NCBI GenBank assembly: GCA_021807595.1
Contig: JAKBCS010000028.1
Coordinates: forward strand, 1 to 45,119
Source: Planctomycetota bacterium
GTDB lineage: Bacteria; Planctomycetota; Planctomycetia; Gemmatales; Gemmataceae
Reading direction: 5' to 3'
DNA: 45,119 nucleotides
Made by a program: the position numbers and the translations under genes. The notes below the pieces were generated by a model that made no database searches, had not been told where the DNA came from, and worked only from the letters and a program-made list of their open reading frames with translations. Below, piece after piece: positions 33,249-42,072 of this stretch (position 1 is its first letter; each line of letters opens with the position of its first letter).

Positions 33249-36227
33249 TCAATCGACGTAAAGAAATTCGTTGCTGTTGAAGATGGCTCGCGTCAGAACC
33301 ACGAAGCCATGCTCACGCACGATCCGCCGGGCTGCTCTTAGCTCGACTTCGCTCGCGGGCCGACCGAAAGCCAGAAGATAGGCACGACGGATGCCTTGGT
33401 CGACATCGCGGCCCGTATCGCGCTCGATTCGTTGGGCGAACTCTTCGGCGAGTTTCAGCACGAACGAGTTATTGAGCAGAGCCAATGCCTGAAGCGGGGT
33501 CGTCGTTACCGTGCGATTGGGAGTGGTGGTAGAGGGATCGGGACAATCGAACGCATCCAGCAGTCGATTGCGTCCTCCTCGCAGCCCGACTCGGTAGAGC
33601 GTGCGGCGGCGGAAGGCGTCGCCGCCCGCCTCGACCGGCTCATAAATCATCGCTGCCGTCCCTGGAGCGCGAACCAAGCGAAGATCTTGAAATCCCGGAC
33701 CTCCCATGCGGAACTCAAGCTGTCCGGCAATCCGCAAGGCCGCATCGCGGATGGTCTCGGCTTCGAGGCGGCGCGGACTTTTGCGCCACAGCAGTCGATT
33801 GTCCGCATCGACGCGGTTTGCCGCTGGGTTCCATGCCGACGCCTGTCGATAAGTTGCCGAAGTGACAATGCGTCGGTGCAGAGGTTTGATCCGCCAACCG
33901 TGTTGAGCCAGGTCGTCCGCCAACCAATCGAGCAGTTGAGGATGCGAGGGGCGACCGCCGTTAAATCCGAAATCATTGGGTGTATCGACGAGGCCGATGC
34001 CGAAATGATGGTGCCACAGGCGATTGACAACAACGCGAGCAAATAGTGGATTTTTTGGATGCGTAATCCATTCGGCGAGCCGTTTGCGGCGCTCCTCCTC
34101 CGGCGCACTGTCGGACAAGCCGAAATCCGCGTTGAGTCCGGGTATGGATTGGATGCCTCCGGCGGAAACGATTTCGGCCCGTTGCGCGGGGTTGCCCCGC
34201 GGCAAGCGATACGTCGCCTCTGGAGGGCGAGGAACGACGGCGTGAATCCGCGCGGGCGGCTGGATTAACGAGCCGCGCAGCAAAGCGATCTCTTGGTTCA
34301 GCCGATTGTATTCCCTGCGTTCGTCGAGAGGCAGCCGATCCCGAATCACTTCGGTGGAGATGTACTCGACGCCTGCGGAAGCGGCAATTTCTTCGGGGGC
34401 CAGCGCTCGGTCGTATAGATTCGCTCTGCGAATGACGCCGGCCAATAAGCGATTGCCACCTGCCGGAGCGTGGCGCAGTCCGAAGACGATTTCCGACTGT
34501 CCCGCCTTGAAACTTCGCAAACCTCTACTCCGGTAAGGAGTGCCGTATGGTTTACCGTCTCGATAAGCTGCAATCGTGCCGTCCTCGCTCCATGCGAATG
34601 CGAGATGAACCTCGCGGCGGTCGGCCTCAGTTTCGATTGGACCACGAAAACTTTGCGTGCGAACAAAGTTTTCGCTGCCTGCCATCCATCGGCCGACTTC
34701 AATCTCCCCATAGACGATCGCATCGAACGCGCCGCCGCCAATCGACTGAACGCTCATCGCGCCGCCGCCGCGCTGCTTGAGATTCTCCAGTGATACCCAT
34801 GCCTCCAGCGTCTTCGCTTTGAGATCCGTCTTCAAGGGTAGGGAGACGACGTAGCTCGATTTTCCGTCCAGTTTCAAGCCGCCGGCACCGATTCGAGCTT
34901 CCCCTCGCAGGGTTCCATCCAGGTTTCTCAGCGCGTCGCGCGAGCCTTCTGTGAAGTCCCATTGAGCCAACGGCTTCGGGACGACAGACGGTCTCGAGGG
35001 GCGCTCGGCGAGTATTCGTTCGCGGACGGGCCTCTCCAGAATGGTTCGTCTTCTCTCTAACTCGGTGAGTCGATGACGCGCCCGTGCCAAGTTATCCTCG
35101 GCGACGGGCAAGGATCGTTCGCCCTGCCGAACGCCGCCGAGAGCCGCCGTCAGACGATAGTATTCGACCTGACGAATCGGATCGAACTTGTGGTCGTGGC
35201 AGCGGGCACAGTTGATCGTTAGGCCGAGAAAAGTCTGCCCCACGACGCCGACGAGATCCTCCAGTTCGTCCTGGCGCACGACTTTTTTCATGGTCTCGCT
35301 CTGTTGCGTCTGTCCGACGGTGTCGTAGGCACCGGCGACGAGAAAACCCGTGGCCGCGATGGCTTCGGGATCGTTGGGCCGCAGCACATCGCCGGCCAAT
35401 TGCAGACGTGCAAACTCATCGTAGGGTACATCTCGATTGAGCGCTTCGACTACCCAATCTCGATAGGGCCAGGCATTGGGCCGAAACTCGTCGAATTCGA
35501 AGCCGTTGCTCTCGCCGAATCGTACCACATCGAGCCAATGTCGCGCCCAACGCTCGCCGTATTGCGGAGATTGCAGATAGCGATCGACCAGATTCTCATA
35601 AGCGGTCGGCGATTCGTCATTCTCGAAGGCAGTCACTTCCTCCGGCGTCGGCGGCAGACCGCGCAAATCGAAGCTCAAACGACGAATCAGCGTGCGGCGC
35701 TCCACCTCTCCAGAAGGATGCAACTTTTGCGATTCGAGCCGATGGAGAACGAACGCATCGATTGGATTGCGTACCCAGCGGGCATTCACGACCGCGGGCG
35801 GTCGTGCTACTTTAATCGGCTTCAGTGCCCACCAATCGTAGCCCGCTCGCTTCGCCGTCGTGGTGCGGAACGGGTCGATGGGATCGCTCCCCCACTTCGC
35901 CCCAGCCCGGATCCAGGCTTTTAGGAGCGCCTTCTCCTCTCGGCTCAACGGTTTCTTGGGAGGCATTTTGTTATCGTTGACGTATTCCCACAGAAGGCTC
36001 TTTTCCGGGTTCCCCGGCGCGATGGCTTCGCCCGTATCGCCGCCGGCCAGCGCGGTTTGTCGCCGACTGAGATCGAGTCCGCCCTTCGGTTTTCCGCCGC
36101 CATGACAATCGAGACAGCGCTCGCTCAGAAGGGGAGCGATGGTTGCATCGAAATCCAAGTCGGCTCCGCCCGCCGGTTCGCGCCAGGCCAGAAGCAGGCA
36201 AAGTGCCATCGTCGCTCGTCGGATCAA
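33249..36227 (-). CDS. PSD1 / DUF1549-DUF1553 c-haem protein with LamG-like domain
   Basis: A 992-residue exported protein. After a short signal peptide (ALCLLLAWREPAGGA, residues 8-22) comes a planctomycete cytochrome C domain with haem site C38-L-D-C41-H42, then DUF1549 (IDAFVLHRLESQKLHPSG, LSFDLRGLPPTPEE) with a second CxxCH site, C340-A-R-C343-H344, in NCARCHDHKFDP. Residues about 430-590 are a LamG/concanavalin-like sugar-binding domain (LDGKSSYVVSLPL, LAFAWSEDGTIAAYRDG). The C-terminal part is DUF1553 (NPLFARVVVNRLWHHHFG, LLDAFDCPDPS, LQALALLNN). Start is TTG at 36227 with AGGAG 7 nt upstream. It is first in a two-gene operon with the DUF1501 gene. The LamG insert suggests binding of a polysaccharide; electron transfer or oxidation of a sugar product is inference. 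Confidence 0.9.
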   Translation of the reverse strand: MIRRATMALCLLLAWREPAGGADLDFDATIAPLLSERCLDCHGGGKPKGGLDLSRRQTALAGGDTGEAIAPGNPEKSLLWEYVNDNKMPPKKPLSREEKALLKAWIRAGAKWGSDPIDPFRTTTAKRAGYDWWALKPIKVARPPAVVNARWVRNPIDAFVLHRLESQKLHPSGEVERRTLIRRLSFDLRGLPPTPEEVTAFENDESPTAYENLVDRYLQSPQYGERWARHWLDVVRFGESNGFEFDEFRPNAWPYRDWVVEALNRDVPYDEFARLQLAGDVLRPNDPEAIAATGFLVAGAYDTVGQTQQSETMKKVVRQDELEDLVGVVGQTFLGLTINCARCHDHKFDPIRQVEYYRLTAALGGVRQGERSLPVAEDNLARARHRLTELERRRTILERPVRERILAERPSRPSVVPKPLAQWDFTEGSRDALRNLDGTLRGEARIGAGGLKLDGKSSYVVSLPLKTDLKAKTLEAWVSLENLKQRGGGAMSVQSIGGGAFDAIVYGEIEVGRWMAGSENFVRTQSFRGPIETEADRREVHLAFAWSEDGTIAAYRDGKPYGTPYRSRGLRSFKAGQSEIVFGLRHAPAGGNRLLAGVIRRANLYDRALAPEEIAASAGVEYISTEVIRDRLPLDERREYNRLNQEIALLRGSLIQPPARIHAVVPRPPEATYRLPRGNPAQRAEIVSAGGIQSIPGLNADFGLSDSAPEEERRKRLAEWITHPKNPLFARVVVNRLWHHHFGIGLVDTPNDFGFNGGRPSHPQLLDWLADDLAQHGWRIKPLHRRIVTSATYRQASAWNPAANRVDADNRLLWRKSPRRLEAETIRDAALRIAGQLEFRMGGPGFQDLRLVRAPGTAAMIYEPVEAGGDAFRRRTLYRVGLRGGRNRLLDAFDCPDPSTTTPNRTVTTTPLQALALLNNSFVLKLAEEFAQRIERDTGRDVDQGIRRAYLLAFGRPASEVELRAARRIVREHGFVVLTRAIFNSNEFLYVD

Positions 36228-36476
36228 ACCTTCACTCCTATGAGAGAGTCTCCAACCGAAGTCGCATCGTCGGCAGGCAGGACGGCGTTCTTGCTATTCC
36301 CATCTTGCGGAGTCTACTCAACCGATGCAAGCAGAAAGCGCGAGAGGTGACAAGGGCAGGTGGTCGTGGAATCGTTCATAACCGCGCATACAAAACACAG
36401 TTGCACGAACGAGATGCCATACGCTAATCTCAAGGTGGCCTCGGCATTTCCACACGAAGGAGACGGTAAGCCGCTT

Positions 36477-39400
36477 ATGTTAGACTTGCAAGCGGAACAG
36501 CACGATCGAGGGCAATCTTGCGCCGATTTGTACGAGGCGGTGTTGCAATTGAAACGCCGCCACGATTTACACCCCTGCGCGGTGCAGCCGCGCGACGGCT
36601 TGTCGCTGCGCCGCGACAGCGAGCGCGAAACCGTGCAAGATCTCGTCAAACGCTTCCGCGATCTGCCCGTGGAACAACAGCGGCGATTGCCGGCTCTGCT
36701 CAATAGCTTGGCCCAACTCGAAGTCGTCGTCGGCGATCTCGATGCCAGCCAGCGCGATTTTCAAGAAGCAGCCCGGCTAGTCGTCGATCCGCTGTCCCAA
36801 GCCGAAGCGCAGCACAATGTCTATCGCGCCGCTCTGGAACGCCGCGATTGGAACGCAGCTCTGGCCGCTCTGCGCCGCGCCGTTGCGCTGGACAGCGCCC
36901 ACTTCGAACCGTTCCCGTTTTCGCGCTACGAACCCGAAAGCATTCTTGGCGCGGGCGGCTTCGGTGTCTCGTTTCTGTGCCGTCAGCGCGACAACCAGCG
37001 GGCGGTCGTCGTCAAGGCGCTGCGAACCGACAGCCTGGAGCGCGAAACCGCGGTACTGTTCCTTGAAATGGCATCTTTACAGGATCTCGATAATCCGATT
37101 TTTGTGTGCCTCCACGAGTGCGCTTACGCCGGCGGCGAGACATCCCGGCCTTATTTGGTGGTGGATTACGTTCCGGGGCAGACGTTGACCGAGACCGTTG
37201 CGAAGAACGGGCCGCTATCTCCAGAAGACTGGTTTACCATCGCTTGGCCGTTAGCGCGAGCGCTGCAAGCGCTCCATGGTCGCGGTATTTTACATCGCAG
37301 CCTGCGCCCGTCGGCGCTGATGATCGATCCCCCGGAAAAGATACGGAGCGCGGATACCGATTCGCCCCAAGTAGCTGCGCCGAAGCCAGGCTGGCGCGTC
37401 GCGTTGCTCGATGCGGGTCTGTCGTTGAAGCGCGCCTTGATCCACGCCTGCGCCAGTAATCCGGAGACGGCAACGCGGACGGCGTTGGGGCGTGCCGTGG
37501 CGCGCACCATCGCGTTCGCTCCGGTCGAAGTCGTGGGCAGACCGAAAGGGCAAGTGTGGGTAGGCCCGCACTCCGACATCTACAGTTTTGGTAAACTCTG
37601 TTCCTTCGCGTTGACCGGCCGAACCAACCCCGATGGAGGCGATCTCCTTTTGGTGCCGGAAGGTTGGCGACGGCTGATCGCCCACTGCACGGCATGGAAC
37701 ATGGGAGATCGTCCGGCCCATTTTGGCGCAGTTCTCGAAAGCCTAGCGCTGCTGTCGGGAGCCGACGATCGGATCGGCCGCATCGAACGCGATTTGTACG
37801 AACGTGACGTTGCCGAGCGGAGTGCCGCGCTCCAGAGCGATCCCCGCGATGTCTCGCTGCTCGTCCGACGCGGTAACGCCCACGCGCGACAGGGCGAATT
37901 CGAGAAAGCGATTGCCGACTACAGCCAGGTTCTCGAACTTCAGCCCGGCGATGCCGCACTGTATCGCCGCCGTGCTATGGCCCACACGCGCAACCGCTCT
38001 TTGGACGCCGCCATTGCCGACTATACGGAGTCGTTACGTCTGGAACCGCGCAACGCCGAATCGCTTGCTAATCGCGCTCTGGCATATGCGCAAAAGGACG
38101 ACCACGAACGCGCGCTCGCGGATTTCCAGGAGGCGCTGCGCTTGCAGCCGCGCGATCCGATGCTGTTATTCAATCGCGGGAATGCCTATCTCGGCAAAGG
38201 CGACTATGCCCTGGCACTCGCCGATTACTCCGAGGTTCTACGTCTCGACCCGCGCAACTTCTGGGCGCAAGCCAATCGCGGCAAACTCCATAGTTTACTC
38301 GGCGAACATGCCCGCGCCATCGCCGACTATACGCGCATCCTTCAACTCGATCCCAACAACGTCCGCGCCTTGTGCGATCGTGCCGCCGCCCACCAGGCTC
38401 TCCATCAATTCTCCCAAGCTCTGGCCGACTACAGCGCCGCGCTGAAACTGGAACCGAGCGCCGAGTTATACAACGAGCGCGGGCTAGCGCATGTGGCCGC
38501 CAACGATCTAGATGCTGCCGCCGCCGATTTTGGCGAAGCGATCGCCTTGAGGCCGGAGGTCGGTGGTTCGTATCTATTACGAGGCAACGCCCATGCCGAC
38601 AAGGGAGACTTCGAGAAAGCGCTTCCCGACTTCGACGAGGCCATTCGTCTCGATCCCGAATACGCTCCCGGATGGTTCCAGCGCGGCAATCTCCACGCAC
38701 GACGGGGCCAGAGGGAGGCCGCACTCGCCGATTATTCCCGCGCATTGGAACTCGATCCTGAGTTCGCCCCCGCCTATTTCCAGCGCGGCAATCTTCACGC
38801 CGAGAGCGGCGAGTGGGATGCTGCCCTCGCGAACTACGACCGCGCGCTCCAACGATCTCCAAAGGATGCCGCTTCACTCACCAACCGAGGCAACGTCTAC
38901 CATCAGATGGGCGATCACGAGCGCGCTCTGGCCGACTACACTGCGGCCTTGCAACTCGATCCCGCGGACGTGTTGACGTTGTGCAATCGCGCCAACACTT
39001 ACGCGCGACTGAGCGATTACGAACGCGCACTCGCCGACTACACGGAAGCGATCCGATACGACCCCGCCAACGCCCGTGCCCTCAACAGTCGCGGCAATGT
39101 CCACGCCGAACGGGGCGACACCACCGCCGCGCTGGCCGATTACACACAAGCCATCAAGGTCGATCCTAAGTTCTCGCGAGCGTACCACAATCGAGGCAAT
39201 CTGTTCGTCGGGCGCGGCCAGATTGCCGAGGCCCTCGCCGACTTTGACGAAGCGATTCGTCTGGAGCCAGATTACGCGCCGGCCTACTACAATCGAGGTA
39301 ACGCCCATGCCGAGAGCGGCCAGTGGGATGCTGCAATCGCCGACTTCAGCGAAGCGCTGCGACTTCATCCCCAGCACCCCGGCTCGCTCAACAATCGAGG

Positions 39401-39965
39401 CAACGCCTATCGGCGCAAAGGCGATCTCGACGCGGCGCTAGCCGATTTCACCGCCGCTCATGCCGCCGCACCCCACACCGTGCTACCACTCTACAATCGT
39501 GCTGGCCTACTCGTTGAGCGCGGCGACCACGCCGCCGCGCTCAACGATTACACCGAAGCACTACGGCTGGAACCCAACGATGTCGTTCTCTACCACAATC
39601 GCGGACGCATCCACGCGGCGATGGGGCAGTACCAGCAGTCTATCGCGGACAATCTGGAGGCCCACCGTCTCCGTCCCGACGACGCGCGCACCTGCAACAA
39701 TCTGGCATGGCTGTGGGCGACGGCCACCCCCCCGGAGCTGCGCGATCCGCTTCGTGCCATCGAATTCGCGCGCCGTGCATGTGAGTTGACTCAGGGACAG
39801 GACGCCGGATGTCTCGATACGTTGGCCGCCGCTTTCGCCGCCGCCGGCCAATTCGCCGAGGCCGTCGAACAACAACGCCTCGCTCTCGAACGCGCGGACG
39901 ACAGCGAGAAAGAGGAGTATCGTTCGCGCTTAGAGGCGTATGAGAAGGGACACCCTTCGTCGTAA
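36477..39965 (+). CDS. Pseudokinase fused to about 18 TPR repeats
   Basis: About 1162 residues. After a short helical part, a kinase fold runs from about 150 to 430: glycine loop GAGGFG (158-163), VVVKALR with K180, and FLEMASLQDLDNP for helix C. The catalytic loop reads HRSLRPSALMI: the Asp of HRD is Ser275, and the Lys and Asn of HRDxKPxN are Arg and Ala. DFG reads DAG (312-314), keeping the metal Asp. Phosphotransfer is therefore unlikely. From about 455 follow 18 units of 34 residues with the TPR pattern (LVRRGNAHARQGEFEKAIAD), then two weaker units. No membrane helix. The frame is open to 36360, but the extra codons are unlike the rest; the ATG at 36477 has GAAGGAG about 14 nt upstream, so the start is uncertain. 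Probably an allosteric scaffold. Confidence 0.82.
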   Translation: MLDLQAEQHDRGQSCADLYEAVLQLKRRHDLHPCAVQPRDGLSLRRDSERETVQDLVKRFRDLPVEQQRRLPALLNSLAQLEVVVGDLDASQRDFQEAARLVVDPLSQAEAQHNVYRAALERRDWNAALAALRRAVALDSAHFEPFPFSRYEPESILGAGGFGVSFLCRQRDNQRAVVVKALRTDSLERETAVLFLEMASLQDLDNPIFVCLHECAYAGGETSRPYLVVDYVPGQTLTETVAKNGPLSPEDWFTIAWPLARALQALHGRGILHRSLRPSALMIDPPEKIRSADTDSPQVAAPKPGWRVALLDAGLSLKRALIHACASNPETATRTALGRAVARTIAFAPVEVVGRPKGQVWVGPHSDIYSFGKLCSFALTGRTNPDGGDLLLVPEGWRRLIAHCTAWNMGDRPAHFGAVLESLALLSGADDRIGRIERDLYERDVAERSAALQSDPRDVSLLVRRGNAHARQGEFEKAIADYSQVLELQPGDAALYRRRAMAHTRNRSLDAAIADYTESLRLEPRNAESLANRALAYAQKDDHERALADFQEALRLQPRDPMLLFNRGNAYLGKGDYALALADYSEVLRLDPRNFWAQANRGKLHSLLGEHARAIADYTRILQLDPNNVRALCDRAAAHQALHQFSQALADYSAALKLEPSAELYNERGLAHVAANDLDAAAADFGEAIALRPEVGGSYLLRGNAHADKGDFEKALPDFDEAIRLDPEYAPGWFQRGNLHARRGQREAALADYSRALELDPEFAPAYFQRGNLHAESGEWDAALANYDRALQRSPKDAASLTNRGNVYHQMGDHERALADYTAALQLDPADVLTLCNRANTYARLSDYERALADYTEAIRYDPANARALNSRGNVHAERGDTTAALADYTQAIKVDPKFSRAYHNRGNLFVGRGQIAEALADFDEAIRLEPDYAPAYYNRGNAHAESGQWDAAIADFSEALRLHPQHPGSLNNRGNAYRRKGDLDAALADFTAAHAAAPHTVLPLYNRAGLLVERGDHAAALNDYTEALRLEPNDVVLYHNRGRIHAAMGQYQQSIADNLEAHRLRPDDARTCNNLAWLWATATPPELRDPLRAIEFARRACELTQGQDAGCLDTLAAAFAAAGQFAEAVEQQRLALERADDSEKEEYRSRLEAYEKGHPSS
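37839..39674 (+). repeat. Tandem 102-bp TPR-coding units
   Basis: About 18 consecutive 102-bp units, each coding one 34-residue TPR with the pattern N-R-G-N-x-H/Y at helix A and A-L-A-D-Y/F at helix B, ending in L-x-P. Unit 7 is one residue short. Units at 38700-38800 and 39250-39350 are the most alike. The repeats are coding and not a CRISPR-like array. Confidence 0.8.
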
Positions 39966-40032
39966 TTCGAATTGGTCCGCTCGCATCGCGCACGGATTCG
40001 ACCGAAGGGCTGCCGAAGTCCGATCGGGATTC

Positions 40033-40917
40033 TCACGGTCTTTCAATCACCGGACGCTGCCCCCAAGGGAGAGGCATGGTCGGCGGGTTGCGATGGCGGT
40101 CGCAACGCGCGTCCTTGGGCCGATCCTTCCACCAGGTCACAAACCGAACCAACTGCTTGACGGCCTCTTCGTAAGCCCGTTGTCCCTTCTCCGCCGAGGC
40201 CAACTCGGCTTCACCTAGTACGCCCGTTTCGGAGTAGCTACTGGTCCACGAAACGACCGTCGCCGGTCCCGCGGCGAACAGATCGACCCAATAAAACGGA
40301 CTATTCTCTTCATTGAATCGTATAACACCGTTTTTAACGAGATCGCGGCGAACGTTGTCGCCGTCGAGATAAAGGTACAGAGAGGTTTCCAGTTCGCAGG
40401 CGTGCGCACAGCCTCCGGGGAACTTGCTCTCGCGCCAGCTCGGCAGAAAGGTTTTGTCGACCGTCAAGAGATTCCACCAGGCGGTCAAAATGCACTCGGC
40501 GTCCGTTTCCAGATTGGCGCGGCGAGCGACCAGGTCGAGGTTGGGCATGTTGGAACCGTGGCCGTTGAGAAGCAGAATTTTTTTGAAGCCGTGATAAGCC
40601 AACGATTTCACAATGTCGAGAACGTGGTGCATGAAGTGTTCAAAATCGTTGTTGATGGTTCCGGGAAAGTCCATGACGTGGCCGGTGTAGCCATAGCACA
40701 CCGTCGGTAGGACCAGCATGTTCCCCGGCACGGCCCGCCCCGCTCCGCGCGCGATCTCGGTGGGGCAGATGATGTCCACATCCAGCGGCAGGTGCGGTCC
40801 ATGCTGTTCGACCGCCCCGCAAGGCAAGACGCACACTTTACCGAGATCGACAGCGTCGTCGATCTCAGGCCAGGTCAGTTTTTCGTAACGATATTCGACG
40901 GCGGCTCGGCTGCTCAT
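40033..40917 (-). CDS. Creatininase family protein
   Basis: A 294-residue metal-dependent amidohydrolase of the creatininase/MftE-like family. Metal-binding marks are present: VEQHGPHLPLDVDI (E37, H39, D46), LLLNGHGSN (H120), and HACELETSLYLYLDGD. The frame is open to 41133, but the part before the ATG at 40917 runs into the repeat element at 41032; AAGGA lies about 8 nt before this ATG. It has no signal peptide. Family members cleave cyclic or linear amides (creatinine, formamides) or trim peptides such as mycofactocin; no mycofactocin genes are in the window, so the substrate is unknown. It stands alone, facing away from ppa and convergent with the pseudokinase gene (67-bp gap). Confidence 0.87.
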   Translation of the reverse strand: MSSRAAVEYRYEKLTWPEIDDAVDLGKVCVLPCGAVEQHGPHLPLDVDIICPTEIARGAGRAVPGNMLVLPTVCYGYTGHVMDFPGTINNDFEHFMHHVLDIVKSLAYHGFKKILLLNGHGSNMPNLDLVARRANLETDAECILTAWWNLLTVDKTFLPSWRESKFPGGCAHACELETSLYLYLDGDNVRRDLVKNGVIRFNEENSPFYWVDLFAAGPATVVSWTSSYSETGVLGEAELASAEKGQRAYEEAVKQLVRFVTWWKDRPKDARCDRHRNPPTMPLPWGQRPVIERP

Positions 40918-41031
40918 GGAGGAGTCCTTTCTTGCATATCGAAGTCTGTGGATCGATGGCTTGGGGTGATCCATGTCGCTCAACAGTCCGGTTCTACTCT
41001 CCCATTTTTCCCTCTTCTCTAGTGCGAACCG

Positions 41032-41181
41032 TACAGCGCTACCCTCGGATTCTCCCCTCTCCGCCGTACTCAGGGGAGAGGAAAAGGCACGGATGAAGAC
41101 GGCGAAACCGCTCGTTTTCACCGAAACCCTCACTCCCGGCCCCTCTCCCCTGAGTACAGGGGCGAGGGAAGTAGCGCTGTA
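41032..41181. mobile_element. MITE-like element with 11-bp terminal inverted repeats and TA ends
   Basis: The ends TACAGCGCTAC (41032-41042) and GTAGCGCTGTA (41171-41181) are exact reverse complements. Inside, CCTCG (41043-41047) matches CGAGG in the right half, and GTACTCAGGGGAGAGG (41066-41081) is the exact reverse complement of 41142-41157. The right half is thus an inverted copy of the left with small indels. No protein is coded in its 150 bp. TA at both outer ends would fit the TA target duplication of IS630/Tc1-mariner-type elements. It fills part of the 484-bp gap between the creatininase gene and ppa. Confidence 0.6.
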
Positions 41182-41188
41182 TTACTAA

Positions 41189-41221
41189 GGGCGAGGGAAG
41201 AAGTGGCAACCCCTCGCGCCC
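41189..41221. repeat. Secondary hairpin beside the MITE-like element
   Basis: GGGCGAGGG (41189-41197) pairs with CCCTCGCGCCC (41211-41221) with a 2-nt bulge. GGGCGAGGGAAG at 41189-41200 also repeats directly the element's own right part (41160-41171), so this may be a flanking fragment of a second copy. The rest of the gap to ppa holds only a -10-like GATAAT at 41370-41375, without a clear -35. Confidence 0.4.
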
Positions 41222-41401
41222 GAGAAGGGATTCGTTCTTTGTATTTTCTCCGCTCTCAACGGGAAGCGATTTAGACCGGCGCTTCACCCTGCCAGCATCC
41301 TCCCGCTTCTGTAGGATATTCGGTGGATTCGACTCATTCACGTTATCTGTCCTCGACGGCCCGTCGCTGGATAATAGTGGATTTACGAGGAGAGACTGCG
41401 G

Positions 41402-41974
41402 ATGACTCACGCATGGCACGATGTAACACCCGGCGAACACTTGCCCAGCGAGTTCACCGCCGTCATTGAGATTCCCATGGGTTCCAGCGTTAAGTACGAA
41501 CTGGACAAAGAAACGGGCATGTTAAAATTGGATCGCATCCTCTACTCGGCCGTTTATTATCCGGCCAATTACGGCTTCATCCCGCAGACGTTGGCCGAGG
41601 ACGACGACCCGCTCGATGTGCTGGTTCTCTGTCAAGAGGCCGTCGCCCCGCTGACCCTCGTGAACGCACGGGCCATCGGTCTGATGACCATGATCGACAG
41701 CGGCAAGAAGGACCATAAGATCTTGGCCGTCGCCGTCCATGATCCAGAGTACAACGGCTTCCGCGACGCCAACGAATTGCCGGTCCATCGCCTTACGATG
41801 TTGCGCCGCTTCTTCCAAGACTACAAGCAGTTGGAAGGCAAAGCCGTCGAAGTCGATGAGATGCAACCGGCGTCGGCGACATTGCCCATCATCGAGGAAG
41901 CCCTGGCGCGCTACAGTTCCCAGCGTCGCCGCGGCTTCCAGGGCTTCGGCCAATTGGGCGGAAAAAAACACTAA
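41402..41974 (+). CDS. ppa: Inorganic pyrophosphatase, family I
   Basis: A 190-residue soluble family I pyrophosphatase, splitting pyrophosphate to two phosphates and so driving biosynthetic reactions such as tRNA charging. Active-site parts visible: VIEIPMGSSVKYELDKETG (with E33), YYPANYGFIPQT (52-63), EDDDPLDVLVL with its metal-binding Asp cluster (66-76), and DSGKKDHKILAV. Length and composition fit the bacterial hexameric type, with a somewhat basic C-terminal end (RRRGFQ). GAGGAGA lies about 8 nt before the ATG. It stands 98 bp ahead of gltX on the same strand, so a shared transcript is possible. Confidence 0.95.
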   Translation: MTHAWHDVTPGEHLPSEFTAVIEIPMGSSVKYELDKETGMLKLDRILYSAVYYPANYGFIPQTLAEDDDPLDVLVLCQEAVAPLTLVNARAIGLMTMIDSGKKDHKILAVAVHDPEYNGFRDANELPVHRLTMLRRFFQDYKQLEGKAVEVDEMQPASATLPIIEEALARYSSQRRRGFQGFGQLGGKKH

Positions 41975-42072
41975 CTACCACCCCGGGGCGCAAGCACGAG
42001 ATCTCCTAACTGCCAGCCCGCAGCAAGGGATCTCCTGGTAGGCAAACACTTCCATACGAGAGATACACCCTT

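Noticed and set aside
37839-39674. Regular repeats as a possible CRISPR array
   Set aside because: The period is 102 bp, the units are coding and diverged in sequence, and they translate to TPRs in one frame.
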